Source of the DNA: Malania oleifera | Taxonomy: Eukaryota; Streptophyta; Magnoliopsida; Santalales; Ximeniaceae | Assembly: GCF_029873635.1 (NCBI RefSeq) | Contig: NC_080417.1 | Location: forward strand, 27,185,682 to 27,249,681 | DNA: 64,000 bases | Direction of reading: 5' to 3' | Shown here: one piece after another, positions 20,731 through 32,306 of the stretch | Layout of the letters: every line of letters starts with the position of its first letter | Numbering within the stretch: the first letter of the stretch is position 1 | The notes under the pieces: model-generated | What the model saw: only the letters and a program-made list of their open reading frames with translations | Databases searched by the model: none | What the model was told of the DNA's origin: nothing | Made by a program: the position numbers and the translations under genes

Positions 20731-22584
20731 TGTTGGCCTAACTAGGCTTACGACTCTTGATTTTGATGATAACAAAGTAAGGCTATCTAATATGCTTCAA
20801 AGTTGTGATCTTTCAATTAATGGAGGCAAAGTGGATTACAGATGATTAAATGACAATCCTGAAAGCTCATGTCAAAAATCAATGATCAAATGAAGCTCTG
20901 ACCTTAAAATGACATATCTTGAAAGCTCGCAAGCATCAAGGAAAATTGAAGCTTAGCAATAAAGACAACTCAAAGGAAAGAAGAGTCAAATAAATCATTA
21001 GGACAAGCCTTGTAAGTACTTCAAGTACATTTCAAGTATGAATCTTTTTTTTGAAGCTCTTAGGAAAAACAAGACTTAGAGACCTTATTTTTAAATCTTG
21101 GGAAATATTTTTAAAAGAAAACAAATTGATATTCCAAGAAATAAGTAGGCAAAGAGAGAGAGAGAACAAAACTAAGTTTGAAACCAGATTTTTTACTTGC
21201 CAAACAACTGACTCCAGATTGATAGTCTATTGTCATATTAAAGATTTTAAAATGTACAAATAGAAATATGTCAGTAAACTGTCTAGGACTTGACAGGGGA
21301 CTGACAGTATATTTTGAGACGACTGACTGAGTTTTGTTAGTCAACTGTCACCCTTCTGTTTGTCTTTAAAAACTGAGTTATTCAGTGATAGGTGCTTGAC
21401 CCCATGTTGACAAGCGACTGCCATCCTACTATTTGTGTATTTTATATGAGTAATGCATTGACAGACAACTACAACGCAGTAGAATTTAAAATACATAACA
21501 GACATATTTTGAAAAATTCAATTACTTGGGGCTTAAACTTATTTAAAACTTGGACCCTACTCCAAGTTAACTTGGGGAACAAGCTAGATAGTTTTCTACT
21601 TCTATAAATACACTCAAGTTCAATTGATTTAACTACCAAGAATTAAAATTCAGCATTCAAATCTTTCTCGATTGCTCTCAAACTCTCAAGGCTCCCTCTT
21701 GCTCTCAACTTGCATGAAGCTTACTGAGTTTTTTCTGATTCTTACTCGCTGATATTGTGCTACGAATACTAATTCTTTCATCCATTGAAAGAATCATATG
21801 GTGAAATACTTTTAGAGCTTCAATATGAATTTCATATTTTGAATTACATTGAAGTATATAGTTTTGAGTTTTACTAATCAGCTCTTTTAGGAGCAATTCT
21901 TGTACACCTTGTTTCAAATCTATTTAGTAGATTGATTGACGATTCGAGTGTTGAATCGTTGGACCGAACGAGGGTTTATTATTTGGAGAGGCAGGCTCTA
22001 ACCTAATCGAAAGAGTGTTTTGTAATCGGTGTTGTTTTGCCCAATAAAGAAACTGACATAGCAAATCCTTTGGTGGTTTGCCAAAGGCAAGGACGTAGGC
22101 TAGGGATAAACCGAACCTCGTAAAATCTTGGTGTCTTCTCTCTACCCTACACTTTTATTTTCTACACTATATATTGTGAATGAAAATTGCTAATTGTAGG
22201 GCTTAAGTAAGAATTCAGAGAAGACTCTTAACTCTAGAAAGTACATGTTAATTAATATTTTGCAGAAACCCACAAGAGAGTACGTTGATTAATTTGCGGA
22301 AATCTTGGTTAAGAAAGTACATTACAAACAATCAAAACAAGGCTTGCATATAACCACAGGGCTGTTGCCAAAAGCATCAAGTGTTTGATCGATTGATTTC
22401 AATTTTGTTGATTGATTGGATTGTTTATCTTTCAATTTCTTTGTTGAGTGTTTGGGTTGTGATAGTTATTTGGTTAACTTAATTAAGTTTGCTATTGTAA
22501 TTAAAATACAAAAAGTTTTAAAAAGAACATAAATTTTTAATTAATCCAATTTACCCCCCTCATGGGAACACTATTCTATTTTCA
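20731..22584 (+). repeat. Left LTR (1,854 bp)
   Basis: It starts TGTTGGCCTAACTAGG and ends ATTCTATTTTCA. A TATA box (TATAAATA) lies at 21603-21610, followed within 60 bp by sequence suited to transcription start. Repeated GACTGACT/GTCAACTGTC words occupy 21190-21480. It is aligned end to end with the right LTR; a short segment of the right LTR near 30177-30205 is missing here. Confidence 0.95.
21603..21610 (+). promoter_or_regulatory. LTR promoter TATA box
   Basis: TATAAATA in the left LTR is conserved in the right LTR at 30336-30343. It would drive the genomic RNA of the element. Confidence 0.7.
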
Positions 22585-22586
22585 AT

Positions 22587-22601
22587 TGGTATCAAAGCCT
22601 A
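22587..22601 (+). promoter_or_regulatory. Primer-binding site
   Basis: TGGTATCAAAGCCTA starts two bases after the left LTR end. It is the standard initiator tRNA-Met primer site of plant copia elements, with A for G at one position. Confidence 0.9.
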
Positions 22602-22642
22602 GTTAGAACACATCTTAAAAAGTAGTTATATAAAGATCTTAA

Positions 22643-23458
22643 ATGGCTTATATAGGAGTAGTTCCCTTAGGAGAGGACCAATCCTCAACCCGACCACCAA
22701 TCTTCTGTGGACATAACTATACCTTTTGGAAAAAACATATGCAAATCTACCTACAAACTATGGATTTAAAAGCTTGGGAGGTTGTCACATATGGTGATCT
22801 AATTCCTCTCAAAATAGTAGATGGAAAACATATCCCGAAGGAGAAAAAGGACATGACTGATATATATTATAAAATGCTACAAATAAACTCAAGTGTTATC
22901 AATGCTTTGTATTGTGCTCTTGACGCTAATGAATTCAATGAAGTCATGGCCTGCAAAACAACCAAAGAGATATGAGATAAGTTAGAAGTAACCTATGAAG
23001 GAACGATTGATGTTAGAGATAATAGAATGGATATGCTAACTAGCGCATACGAGGCCTTCAAAAGGAATCCCGATGAATCCATAACTGATATGTTTACTAG
23101 GTTTACACATATAATAAACTCCCTCAATGCTTTAGGAAAAACTTATTCAACATATGAGATGATCCGTAAAATACTTAGAGGGCTGCCACCCATTTGGGAA
23201 CTTAAAGCTACAACCATTACGGAAGAAAGAAACCTTAAAAACAATTCCCTAGATGAACTTATAGGATCTCTTCTAACTTATGAGATGACCATAAATGAAA
23301 GAAATATTAACAAGAATAAAAAATCAATAGCCCTCAAGGTAGCCAAGGAAAACTCAAGTGAAGAAGAGGAAGAGACAAGTGACCTAGATGAAGAAGAACT
23401 AGCATTCATTACTAAGAAATTTAGAAAATTCTTCAAGAAAAAACAAAAAATTTGCTAG
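22643..23458 (+). pseudogene. SIRE/Maximus Gag, capsid part
   Basis: The start is ATG at 22643. The N-terminal motif RPPIFCGHNYTFWKKHMQIYLQTMD is the SIRE-type DUF4219/Gag start. A TGA at about 22973 replaces the Trp of the usual EIWDKL motif. The UBN2 segment then continues from RMDMLTSAYEAFK through ESITDMFTRFTHIINSL and MIRKILRGLP, with a Glu/Asp-rich stretch (EEEEETSDLDEEE) and a Lys-rich end. A TAG stops this frame at 23456. Apart from the two stops the domain is well preserved. It would form the capsid of virus-like particles in the cytoplasm. Confidence 0.88.
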
Positions 23459-24450
23459 AAAGTTCAAAGGATCAAAATCTGAAAAAGGAGAAGGTAGTAA
23501 AAAGGAAAACAAGAAAGAACCACCTACTTGTTACAATTGTAAAAAGGTAGGTCACATTAAGCTCGATTGTCCACAGCTCAAAAAGGACACCAAAAAGAAG
23601 GCAATGAAAGCAACTTGGGATGACACCAGCTCAAGTGAATCGGAAAGCGAAGCATGTGATCAAGAAATGGACAACATATGCTTCATGGCGCATGATGATG
23701 AGGTTAATTCCTACTACTCATCAAATGAGTCTAGCAATAGTTCTCGTGATAATTCTAGTGATAGCATGTCATCATACAAAGAAATGCAAACTGAACTCTT
23801 TGCCTTACACAAAAGATTTGTAAGAGTCACAAAAAGGAACATTACTCTAAAAGAACAAAATGAAGCTTTCAAAAATCAACTTGACAAACTAAAATCAGTT
23901 GAAACAAAAAAAAAAAAAAATTCACACATTGATGAACTAATGAAGAAAATAAATGACTTATCTCAAGAAAAAGTCAAAATACAAGCAAATGAACAAAGTA
24001 AGATAGATTTAGAAATCAAGGATCTTAGAGACAAAATAGAAGATAAAGAGAAAATCATATACAATTTTACCAAAGGAAAATAGAACTTTGAAAAATTGCT
24101 TGGTAAACAAAAGATGACACTAGATAAGGAAGGATTTGGATATAATGGAATTAAAAGAAAAAATAAAAAGGGTCTTTATATGAGATATTTTGTCAAAGAA
24201 TCAAAATACTATGCAAGCACTTCCTCAAACAATATCTAACAACACACTACATGTTTCCTATGTAAGAAAAATGGACACATTAAATTTGATTGTCCATTTA
24301 AAAGAAAAGGTGCAAAAGTAAAGAAAGTATGGAAAATCAAAGAATATAAAGATGAATCAAAAAGTTCTAAAAAGGTATGGATTCCTAAGAATAACACATT
24401 GAATCCTTCTTGTAGGTTTGCCTTAGGACAATCACAACAAAAGACAAATG
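23459..24450 (+). pseudogene. SIRE/Maximus Gag, nucleocapsid part with two zinc knuckles and coiled coil
   Basis: A first CCHC knuckle is intact near 23529-23575 (CYNCKKVGHIKLDC). It is followed by a Ser/Glu/Asp-rich region (23625-23770) and about 90 residues of heptad-like charged sequence (ELFALHKRFV to KIEDKEKI, 23790-24065) that would form a coiled coil. A stop follows FTKGK. After a frame change a second CCHC knuckle is present (CFLCKKNGHIKFDC, about 24254-24296), then KKVWIPKN before the protease. Knuckle, coiled coil and second knuckle form the usual long SIRE Gag C terminus. Breaks: TAG at 24081, TAA near 24238 and at least one frameshift. Confidence 0.8.
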
Positions 24451-24815
24451 GTACTTGGATAGCGGGTGTTCCAGGCACATGACCGGATATAGGTCCAAAT
24501 TCACCTCACTCATGCTAAAAGATGGGGGATACGTCACTTTTGGATACAATACTAAGGGCAAAATCATTGGAATTGATAAGATAGGTAATGAACCCTTCCT
24601 TACCATTGATAATGTATTGGTAGAAGGATTAAAACATAATCTTTTAAGCATAAGCTAGCTAAGTGACATAGGATTTGATGTAACCTTCAAACATGATAAG
24701 TGTGCTGTTGAGAATAGAGTAAAAAACAATGTTTTCTTCACTGCTCAAAGAATTGACAATGTATATTACATAAACTTTGAAAAACTAAAATCTCAAAAAA
24801 TTACATGCTTAGTAT
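24451..24815 (+). pseudogene. SIRE/Maximus aspartic protease
   Basis: The active-site motif LDSGCSRHMTG begins near 24452 and is intact, with the catalytic Asp in DSG. GGYVTFGYNTKGKIIGI and NVLVEGLKHNLLSIS, the flap and C-terminal motifs of copia proteases, follow. A TAG comes right after SIS (24656). The conserved SxLSDIGFDVTF-type segment that follows is readable beyond it. The protease would mature the Gag-Pol polyprotein. Confidence 0.88.
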
Positions 24816-25940
24816 CCATGAATGAGGCTAGTTGGTTATGGCATAGAAGACTAGGCCATGTTAGTATGGACTTATTGTCAAGGTTAGCCAAAAAGAACTT
24901 AGTTAAAGTACTTCCTAATACAAAGTTTGTTAAAGATAAAATATGTGATGTTTGTCAATTAGGAAAACAAACTAAGCCCAGCTTTAAGAAAAATAAACAT
25001 ATCTCCACTAGCAAGCCCTTAGAACTTATTCACCTAGATTTGTTTGGACCAACTAGAACACAAAGTCTAGAAGGAAAGTAATATGCTTTCGTCATCGTTG
25101 ATGACTATTCTAGGTTTACATGGGTACTCTTCTTAACCTCAAAAGATGAAGCATGCAAAATGTTAATAGATTTATGCAAAAGGCTTCAAAATGAAAAAAA
25201 AAAAAAAAGATATAGCATTATAAACATTAGAAGTGATTAAGGAAAAGAATTCAAAAATAAAGATCTAGAAAAATTCTGCAATGATAATGGAATAAGTCAC
25301 AATTTTTTAGCTCCAAGAACTCTACAACAAAATGGAGTTGTTGAAAGAATAGAATAGAACACTACAAGAAATGGCTAGGACCATGTTGAATGAAAATAAC
25401 TTACCTAAGTACTTTTGGGCTGAAGTAGTTGACACTGCGTGTTATGTAATAAATAGAGTATCTATAAGATCAAGTTTAAATAAAACTCCATATGAATTAT
25501 GGAAAGAAAGAAGACCCAATATAGCTTACTTTCATGTATTTGGATGTAAGTGTTTTGTGCTTAATGACAAAGACAACTTAGGAAAATTTGATGCAAAGTC
25601 AGATGATGGCATCTTCCTAGGTTATGCAGCAAACAGCAAAGCTTATAGAATCTACAATAAAAGAACATTCACTATCATTGAATCAATCCATGTAACTTTT
25701 GATGAAGCTAATCCTTACACCAAGACAAATCAAATTGAAGGGAATGATGAGACCTTACATAAACTAGAAAATTTAGACATTGAAGAAGTAAAAGAAGATA
25801 AATAAGAAATCATATAAGAGACTACAAATGATACTCCTACGGAAAATTTTGAATTACTGAAGGAGTGGAAATACATAAGAAACCATCCCAGAGAACAAAT
25901 AATAGGAGAACCATCAAAAGGAGTAACTACAAGATCATCT
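24816..25940 (+). pseudogene. SIRE/Maximus integrase
   Basis: The zinc-binding GAG-pre-integrase domain is intact (LWHRRLGHVSMDLLSRLAKK, then CDVCQLGKQ; HHCC residues at about 24840-24965). In the core the first Asp (LIHLDLFGP, about 25030) and second Asp (IRSD, then a TAA where Gln is usual, then GKEF at about 25230-25250) are kept. The catalytic Glu is kept in QQNGVVER (about 25330). A TAA after EGK (25079) and a frameshift at 25350-25370 split the frame. The C-terminal part continues (YFWAEVVDTACYVINR, KSDDGIFLGYAANSKAYRIYNKRT). It would insert the cDNA into chromosomal DNA. Confidence 0.88.
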
Positions 25941-27509
25941 TTGAAAAATCTATGTAATCACTATGCATTCCTATCACAAGAGAAACCCAAGAATGTGGAA
26001 GAAGCTTTAAAAGATAATTCATGGATAATTGCTATGCAAGAGGAATTAAATCAATTTGAAAAAAAGCAAGGTATGGCAAATAGTGCCCCAAACCCGAAAA
26101 ACATTCAATTATCGGAACTAAATGAGTATTTAGAAATAAAAAGGATGAAAATGGTATAGTCGTTAGAAATAAAGCTAGACTTGTGGCAAAATGATATAAC
26201 CAAGAAGAAGGGATAGACTATGACAAAACATTTGCCCCTGTTTCTAGAATGGAAGCAATACGAATGCTATTAGCCTATGCATCTCACAAAGAATTCAAAT
26301 TATATCAAATGGATGTTAAAAGTGCTTTCTTGAATGGATATATAAATGAAGAAGTGTACGTAGAACAACTATCAAGATTTGAAGATATAAAGCAACCTAA
26401 TCGTGTATATAAATTAACCAAAGCTTTGTACGAGTTAAAACAAGCTCCTAGAGCTTGGTGTGACAGGTTAAGTAAATCCTTATTAGATAATGATTTCTCA
26501 AGAGGAAACATTGACAGTACCTTATTCTTAAATTCAAGAAACAAAGACATGCTTATAATCCAAATTTATGTTGATGATATAATCTTTGGTTCTACAAATG
26601 AAGACCTATGTGAAGAATTCGCAAAATGCATGCAAAAAGAATTTGAAATGAGCATGATAGAAGAATTAAATTACTTTCTAGGACTACAAATTAAGCAAAC
26701 TAAAAATGGAACCTTCATAAATCAATCTAAATATATAAAAGATATGTTGAAAAAATTTGATATGGAAAGAAGCAAACGTATAGGAACTCCTATGAGTACA
26801 TTAATAAGCCTTAACAAAGATGAAAAAGGAAAACCTGTAAATAGGAAATATTATCGAGGCATAATAGGAAGCTTGTTATATTTAACAGTAAGTAGACCGG
26901 ACATTATGTTTAGCGTATGCATGTGTGCACGATTTCAATCCTCTCCCAAAGAATCTCATCAAATCGCTGTTAAAAGCTTACTAAGATACTTGATAGGAAC
27001 CATAGACCTTGGATTATGGTATCCTAAGGACACAAATTTTGAAATGATTAGCTATTCCGATGCAGACTATACAAGGTGTAAAATCGATAGAAAAAGTACA
27101 AGTGGAACTTGCCACTTCCTAAGACGGTCATTAGTATCTTGGTTTTCAAAGAAACAAAATTTCATGGCCTTGTCAACTGGTGAGGCTGAATATATAGCAG
27201 CCGGGAGTTGTTGTGCTCAAACATTATATATGAAGCAACAATTGAAATTTCAAACTTGAATATCAAACAATTCCAATTAAGTGTGACAACACAAGTGCTA
27301 TAAATATTTCAAAAAATCCAGTATCACACTCAAGAACAAAACATATTGACATACGACATCACATCTTGAGAGATAATGTTCATAAGGAAGAAATAATTCT
27401 TGAATTTGTTAATAAAAATGATTAATTAGCTAATATATTTACAAAACCACTCACAGAAGATCTATTTGTATTCATCAGACGAGAATTGGGAATGTTACAT
27501 ATACGTTAA
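25941..27509 (+). pseudogene. SIRE/Maximus reverse transcriptase-RNase H
   Basis: RT starts with PKNVEEALKDNSWIIAMQEELNQFEK; a damaged stretch (26060-26240) holds RNKARLVAK and EEGIDYDKTFAPV in shifted frames. From 26249 an uninterrupted 336-codon frame carries QMDVKSAFLNGYINEEVYVEQ, LYELKQAPRAWCDRL and the catalytic YVDD box, intact at about 26569-26580. RNase H follows with SYSDADY and ALSTGEAEYIAA (catalytic Asp and Glu present). A frameshift near 27235 moves the RNase H tail (CDNTSAINISKNP, RTKHIDIRHH, FTKPLTEDLF) to another frame with one stop. Translation would end at 27507-27509. This is the best-preserved enzyme in the window. Confidence 0.93.
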
Positions 27510-27850
27510 GTCAACTAAAAGAGAAAAGAAAAGAAAATACAAGTTCCCTACATAACAGGCGACTGCCAAATACCAGGCAAGCGCCTAATAGGTTACTATC
27601 TATTTGAAATTTCATTCGACAACCGCCTATCACCTTGAAGACAGACGACTGTCTCATGACGGTTCAACTAACTTATACGTGAAAAACACATCCTTTTATA
27701 TCTCATATGCCTATCCACTCATCAATACCTCACTAATATATTTTCTCTCCATATCTCCACTAAATCTTACTTCTCTAAACTCTTTCCTACTCCATTCCAT
27801 CAAACCCTGATCCTCCTCACCTAGGGTTTTTCAATTTCCAATTCATCAAT
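27510..27850 (+). other. Spacer between pol and the third ORF
   Basis: About 340 bp without coding pattern. It includes ACAGGCGACTGCC-type words also found in the LTR U3 (30120-30135) and a CT-rich stretch just before the ATG at 27851. The resemblance to LTR promoter sequence suggests, but does not show, a separate transcript for the third ORF. Confidence 0.45.
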
Positions 27851-29089
27851 ATGCCAAGAACTAAGACAATTGGGCGCAAGGACAAGGCATCTTCTTCATG
27901 ACAAGATAGTAATGACGAAGTAGAAAAATGGTTGGTCTCCACTCAAGCCAAATCTTTATACCGAAATCACATCTCCACCATCGATCCAATATTCGGTAAG
28001 GTACTAGATGTCTCCTTCTTTGAATTCAATTTCCCTGAAATTCTCGCGTTATTCAAAGACATAGGATGGGAAAAATTTATCCAACACCAAGCCAAGGGAT
28101 ATTATCCCAATTTGGTCAAAATTTTTTATTCCAACTTGGTGAAGAAGGATATTGGTTTTTCCACTGAACTCTTAGGTCAACAAATCACCCTTACTCCACA
28201 ATCACTAGGAAAAATCCTCCGCATAAAAAGTGGTGATTTTGAGTGTAATCCCATTGAAAAACAATGGACAATGGAGCAGGGATTTACTCCACAAGAATTT
28301 TTGCCTCTTGTGATGAATGATCCACCTATTTATTTTGGGAATCCTCCATTGTACAAGCAGCTCACCTTACAAGCTCAAATCCTTTACAAAATTGTTGCTT
28401 ACAATATTCTTCCTAGAGTAGGATCCTATGATCACATTTCCTTCTTAGATTATTTTATCATGTGGTGCGTACTCAAAGGCAAGAAACTGGATTTAGCGAG
28501 CCTCATACTCAAGTGGATGGTCATGAAGATAGAATCTCTTAGAATTGGACTTCCTTATGGTGGCATACTCTCTTTAGTCTTTGCTCACTTCCAAGTCCTC
28601 ACACCATCTTCCAAGCTAGTGAAACGAACCCATTATCATCTATTTTCCTCCTCCACTTTAAAAAGGATGGGTTACAAGAAATACACTTAGGGATGGTTGT
28701 ATAGAGGAAATAGGCCTGAACAACCAAAGCCAGAAGAACCTAATCCAGCTCCTAAAGAAGCTGATATGCCTACATGGTTCCTTCTCTTCTATTAGAATTA
28801 TTCCAGTTTTAGTTCTGACATTAGAGCTGGACTCACTTCACTTCAAGACAAAATCTCAAATATGGATGCTGAGTACTTTTCACTGGATAAGCATCTTAAA
28901 AAACTAGACCAAAATGTCACTAGTGCAGCACCTATGGATATTAGTTCAGCACCTATTAGTGGTACTGATGAAGATAAAGAGAGTGACGAAAATGATGACC
29001 CTCACAAGAAAAATCAGAAGAAGAAGAAGAAGACTCTAAAGGAAAAGCAGTTGCTGAAGATAGTGATACAACATCTGATGCTTGATTGA
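27851..29089 (+). pseudogene. Third ORF in env-like position, 'putative plant transposon protein' type
   Basis: The ATG at 27851 opens a frame of about 412 codons to TGA at 29087, interrupted only by in-frame stops (TGA at 27899, TAG at 28688, TAG near 28793) and no frameshift. After a basic start, residues about 55-270 resemble the domain annotated in many plant retroelements as 'putative plant transposon protein': FPEILALFKDIGWEKFI, YYPNLVKIFYSNL, LGQQITLTPQSLGKIL, and later LDYFIMWCVLKGKKLDL. The C-terminal part has a coiled-coil-like stretch (LTSLQDKISNMDAEYFSLD) and an acidic then poly-Lys tail. I see no signal peptide or clear membrane span, so an envelope role is not supported. Its function is unknown. 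Confidence 0.75.
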
Positions 29090-29429
29090 GTTTTTCTAGG
29101 GTGTTTGTTTTTGTATCTTTTTCATGTTTGTATGATACACTTGCTCTGCCTATGATTATATTACTCATTTTTGTTGATGTCAAAAGGGGGAGTATGTGTG
29201 TATGAGCAAAGTATTATATTATGATATGATGTGTTTTGAAATTGTGCTTATATGATTATGACTTGATGTTTATATGAGTATGACATGGTGATATATTATG
29301 AAGTATCTAAAATTGTGCTTTAATGCGATACTAACTTTACATTAACCTTGAAGATATATGCTTATTGAAAGGGGAAGCTTTTTTTTTTTTTAAAGGTCTA
29401 TTTATATTTGCTCCTTATTTATCATCATC

Positions 29430-29443
29430 AAAAAGGGGGAGAT
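29430..29443 (+). promoter_or_regulatory. Polypurine tract
   Basis: AAAAAGGGGGAGAT directly precedes the right LTR. The preceding ATTTATCATCATC is the conserved SIRE/Maximus context. It primes plus-strand DNA synthesis. Confidence 0.92.
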
Positions 29444-31318
29444 TGTTGGCCTAACTAGGCTTACGACTCTTGATTTTGATGATAACAAAGTAAGGCTATC
29501 TAATATGCTTCAAAGTTGTGATATTTCAGTTAATGGAGGCAAAGTGGATTACAGATGATTAAATGACAATCCTGAAAGCTCATGTCAAAAATCATGAACC
29601 AAATGAAGCTCAAACCTTAAAATGGCATATCTTGAAACCTCACAAGAATCAAGGAACATTGAAGCTCAGCAATAAAGAGAACTCAAAGGAAAGAATAGTC
29701 AAATAAATCATTAGGAGAAGCCTTGTAAGTACTTCAAGTACATTTCAAGTATGAATCTTCTTTTTGAAGCTCTTAGGAAAAACAAGACTTAGAGACCTTA
29801 TTTTTAAATCTTGGGACATATTTTTGAAAGAAAACAAATTGATATTCCAAGAAATAAGTAGGCAAAGAGAGAGAGAATAAAACTAAGTTTGAAACCAGAT
29901 TTTTTACTTGCCATACGACTGACTTCAGATGGATAGTCTATTGTCATATTAAACATTTTAAAATGTACAAATAGAAACATGTTAGTCAACTGTCTAGAAC
30001 TTGATAGGTGATTGACAGTGTATTCTGAGACGACTGACTGAGTTTTGTTAGTCAACCGTCACCCTTCTGTTTGTCTTTAAAAACTGAGTTATTTAGTGAC
30101 AAGTGCCTGACCCCATGTTGACAGGCGACTGCCACCCTACTGTCTGTGTATTTTATATGAGTAACGCATTGATAGATGACTGACAGAAACCTCATAGTCA
30201 ACTTCCACGCAGCAGAATTTAAAATACATAACGGACATATTTTGAAAAATTCAATTACTGGGGGCTCAAACTTATTTAAAACTTGGACTCTACTCCAAGT
30301 TAACTTGGGGAACAAGTTAAATACTTTTCCAATTCTATAAATACACCCAAGTTCAATTTATTTAACTACCAAGAATTGTAATCCAACATTCAAATCTCTC
30401 TCAATTGCTCTCAAACTCTCAAGGCTCCCTTTTGCTCTCAACTTACATGAAGCTTACTGAGTTTTTATTGATTCTCACTCATTGATATTGTGCTACAAAT
30501 ACTAATTCTTTCATCCATTGAAAGAATCATACAGTGAAATACTTTTAGAGTTTCAATCTGAATTTCATATTTTGAATTACATTGAAGTATATAGTTTTGA
30601 ACGGTACTAATCAAGTCTTTTAGGAGCAATTCTTGTATACCTTGTTTCAAATCTCTTTAGTAGATTGATTGACGGTTCAAGTGTTGAATCGTTGGACCAA
30701 ACGAGGGTATATCGTTTGGAGAGGAGGGCTCTAGCCTAATCGAATGAGTGTTTTGTAAACAGTGTTGTTTCACTCGGTAAAGGAACTGACATAGTAAATC
30801 CTTTGGTAGTTTGCCAAAGGCGAGGACATAGGCTGGGGATAAGCCGAATCTCGTAAAATCTTGGTGTCTTCTCTCTACCCTACACTTTTATTTTCTACAC
30901 TATATATTGTGAATGAAAATTGCTGAATGCAGGGCTTAACTAAGAATTCAGAGAAGACTCTTAACCCTAGAAAGTACATGTTAATTAATCTTTTCTGAAA
31001 ATCCACAAGGGAGTACGTTGATTAATTTTCAGAAATCTTGGTTAAGGGAATGCATTACAAACAATCAAAACAGGGCTTGCATATAACCACAGGGTTGTTA
31101 CAAAAAGCATCAAGTGTTTGATCGATTGATTTAAATGTTGTTGATTAATTGGATTGTTTATCTTTCAAGTACTTTGTTGAGTGTTTGAGTTGTGATTGCT
31201 ATTTGGTTCACTTAATTAAGTTTTCTGTTGTAATTAAAATACAAAAAATTTTAAAAAGAACATAAATTTTTAATTAACCCAATTCACCCCCCCTCTTGGG
31301 AACACTATTCTATTTTCA
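29444..31318 (+). repeat. Right LTR (1,875 bp)
   Basis: It starts TGTTGGCCTAACTAGG and ends ATTCTATTTTCA, as in the left LTR. TATAAATA lies at 30336-30343. It carries a short segment near 30177-30205 that the left LTR lacks. Differences from the left LTR are scattered single-base changes. Confidence 0.95.
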
Positions 31319-31323
31319 CAATG
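31319..31323. repeat. Right target-site duplication CAATG
   Basis: This word is identical to 20726-20730. CACTA sequence resumes after it. Confidence 0.9.
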
Positions 31324-31471
31324 TAAATGCAACATTCCTGAATGGGATAGGATCCGTACCCTTTAGACGGAAGGTTGTTGATTTTAAGATTCACGATGCA
31401 TGCATCATAAATATTATGAGAATGTAATCAACACCATTTACTAGAAACATGTTATAGGATAATTAATGAAC

Positions 31472-32306
31472 ATGGATAAGAGTTGGATGAACGTTCGGGG
31501 TAGGTTTTTTTCCTAAATACGTGAAGGGGGTACATGATTTCATAGAGTTCGCGTGTCCTCATGCAGACAAAGCCAATAGAATAAGGTATCCTTGCAAGAA
31601 ATGTCAAAACATAACATTCCAACATATTGATCTAGTCCATTCACATTTATTAGATTTTGGAATGGAGAAAAAGTACACAACATGGGTGTTCCATGGTGAA
31701 GATTACCCAGTTCAAAGCAATGATGAAGACAATGAAGATGATGGGGAAAAAATAATAGGTGGTGATACACGTTCGGAAGGGTTAATTGAAATGTTAGGTG
31801 GCTTGCAAAGCGGGATTACAGTGGACACGGGCGATGTCAGTGTGGCGTGTACTGTTGATGGATCTACTTCAAAAGGTACCATACCTTACAATCCTAGTAC
31901 GTTAAATCGATTTGGTAATCAATTTGCTAATCTCGTGAAGGATGCACCGGTGTCCCTATATCCAAATTATACAAAGTTCTCAAAATTAGAGTTTCTGATA
32001 AAGTTGTTTCATGCAAGGACAATGCATGGGTTATCTCAGAGCGCATTCAACATGCATTTAAGCCTCATTAAGGCGACACTGCCTAATCGTGAAACACTTC
32101 TGAAGTCCTTTTATGAGGCGAAGGCATACATGCATAAATTGGATCTCGATTACACTCTAATACATGTGTGTAGGTATGATTATGCACTCTTTTATGGTGA
32201 ACATGAAAATGCGAACCAGTGCCCAAAATGTGGTGAAACAAGGAACAAAACTAATCAAAAGAAGGATAAAAGATCCTCAAAAAAGTTTTGCAATATTGTC
32301 CATTAA
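31472..32306 (+). pseudogene. CACTA TNP2 transposase, N-terminal (transposase-associated) domain
   Basis: The ATG at 31472 gives MDKSWMNVRGRF, the standard TNP2 start. A one-base insertion near 31514 shifts the frame, and the domain continues with YVKGVHDFIEFAC, YPCKKCQN, and HLLDFGMEKKYTTWVFHGE, the cysteine-containing transposase-associated domain of En/Spm elements. An acidic linker follows (about 31720-31760), then KLFHARTMHGLSQSAFNMHLSLIKATLP and the zinc-ribbon-like NQCPKCGETR. The frame ends in TAA near 32304. In the family it continues into the DDE catalytic region encoded downstream. It lies about 150 bp after the inserted copia. Confidence 0.88.

Larger units (their letters stand above)
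20731..31318 (+). mobile_element. Full-length SIRE/Maximus-type Ty1/copia retrotransposon
   Basis: Complete structure: left LTR 20731-22584, primer site at 22587, gag from 22643, protease, integrase, RT and RNase H to 27509, a third ORF (27851-29089), polypurine tract 29430-29443 and right LTR 29444-31318. CAATG target duplications flank it. The order protease-integrase-RT marks Ty1/copia. The long LTRs, coiled-coil Gag, AAAAAGGGGGAGAT tract and extra 3' ORF fit SIRE/Maximus. It lies inside the CACTA 5' region. Gag-pol has several stops and frameshifts, and the LTRs differ by many substitutions and one indel of roughly 20 bp, so it is not recent. Confidence 0.93.

Noticed and set aside
21111..21344. 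Minus-strand frames in the LTRs (21111, 21705, 29804, 30052, 30465)
   Set aside because: Antisense chance frames conserved only because the two LTRs are copies.
27851..29089. Calling the third ORF a retroviral-type envelope gene
   Set aside because: No signal peptide, furin-like site or clear membrane span; only its position is env-like.
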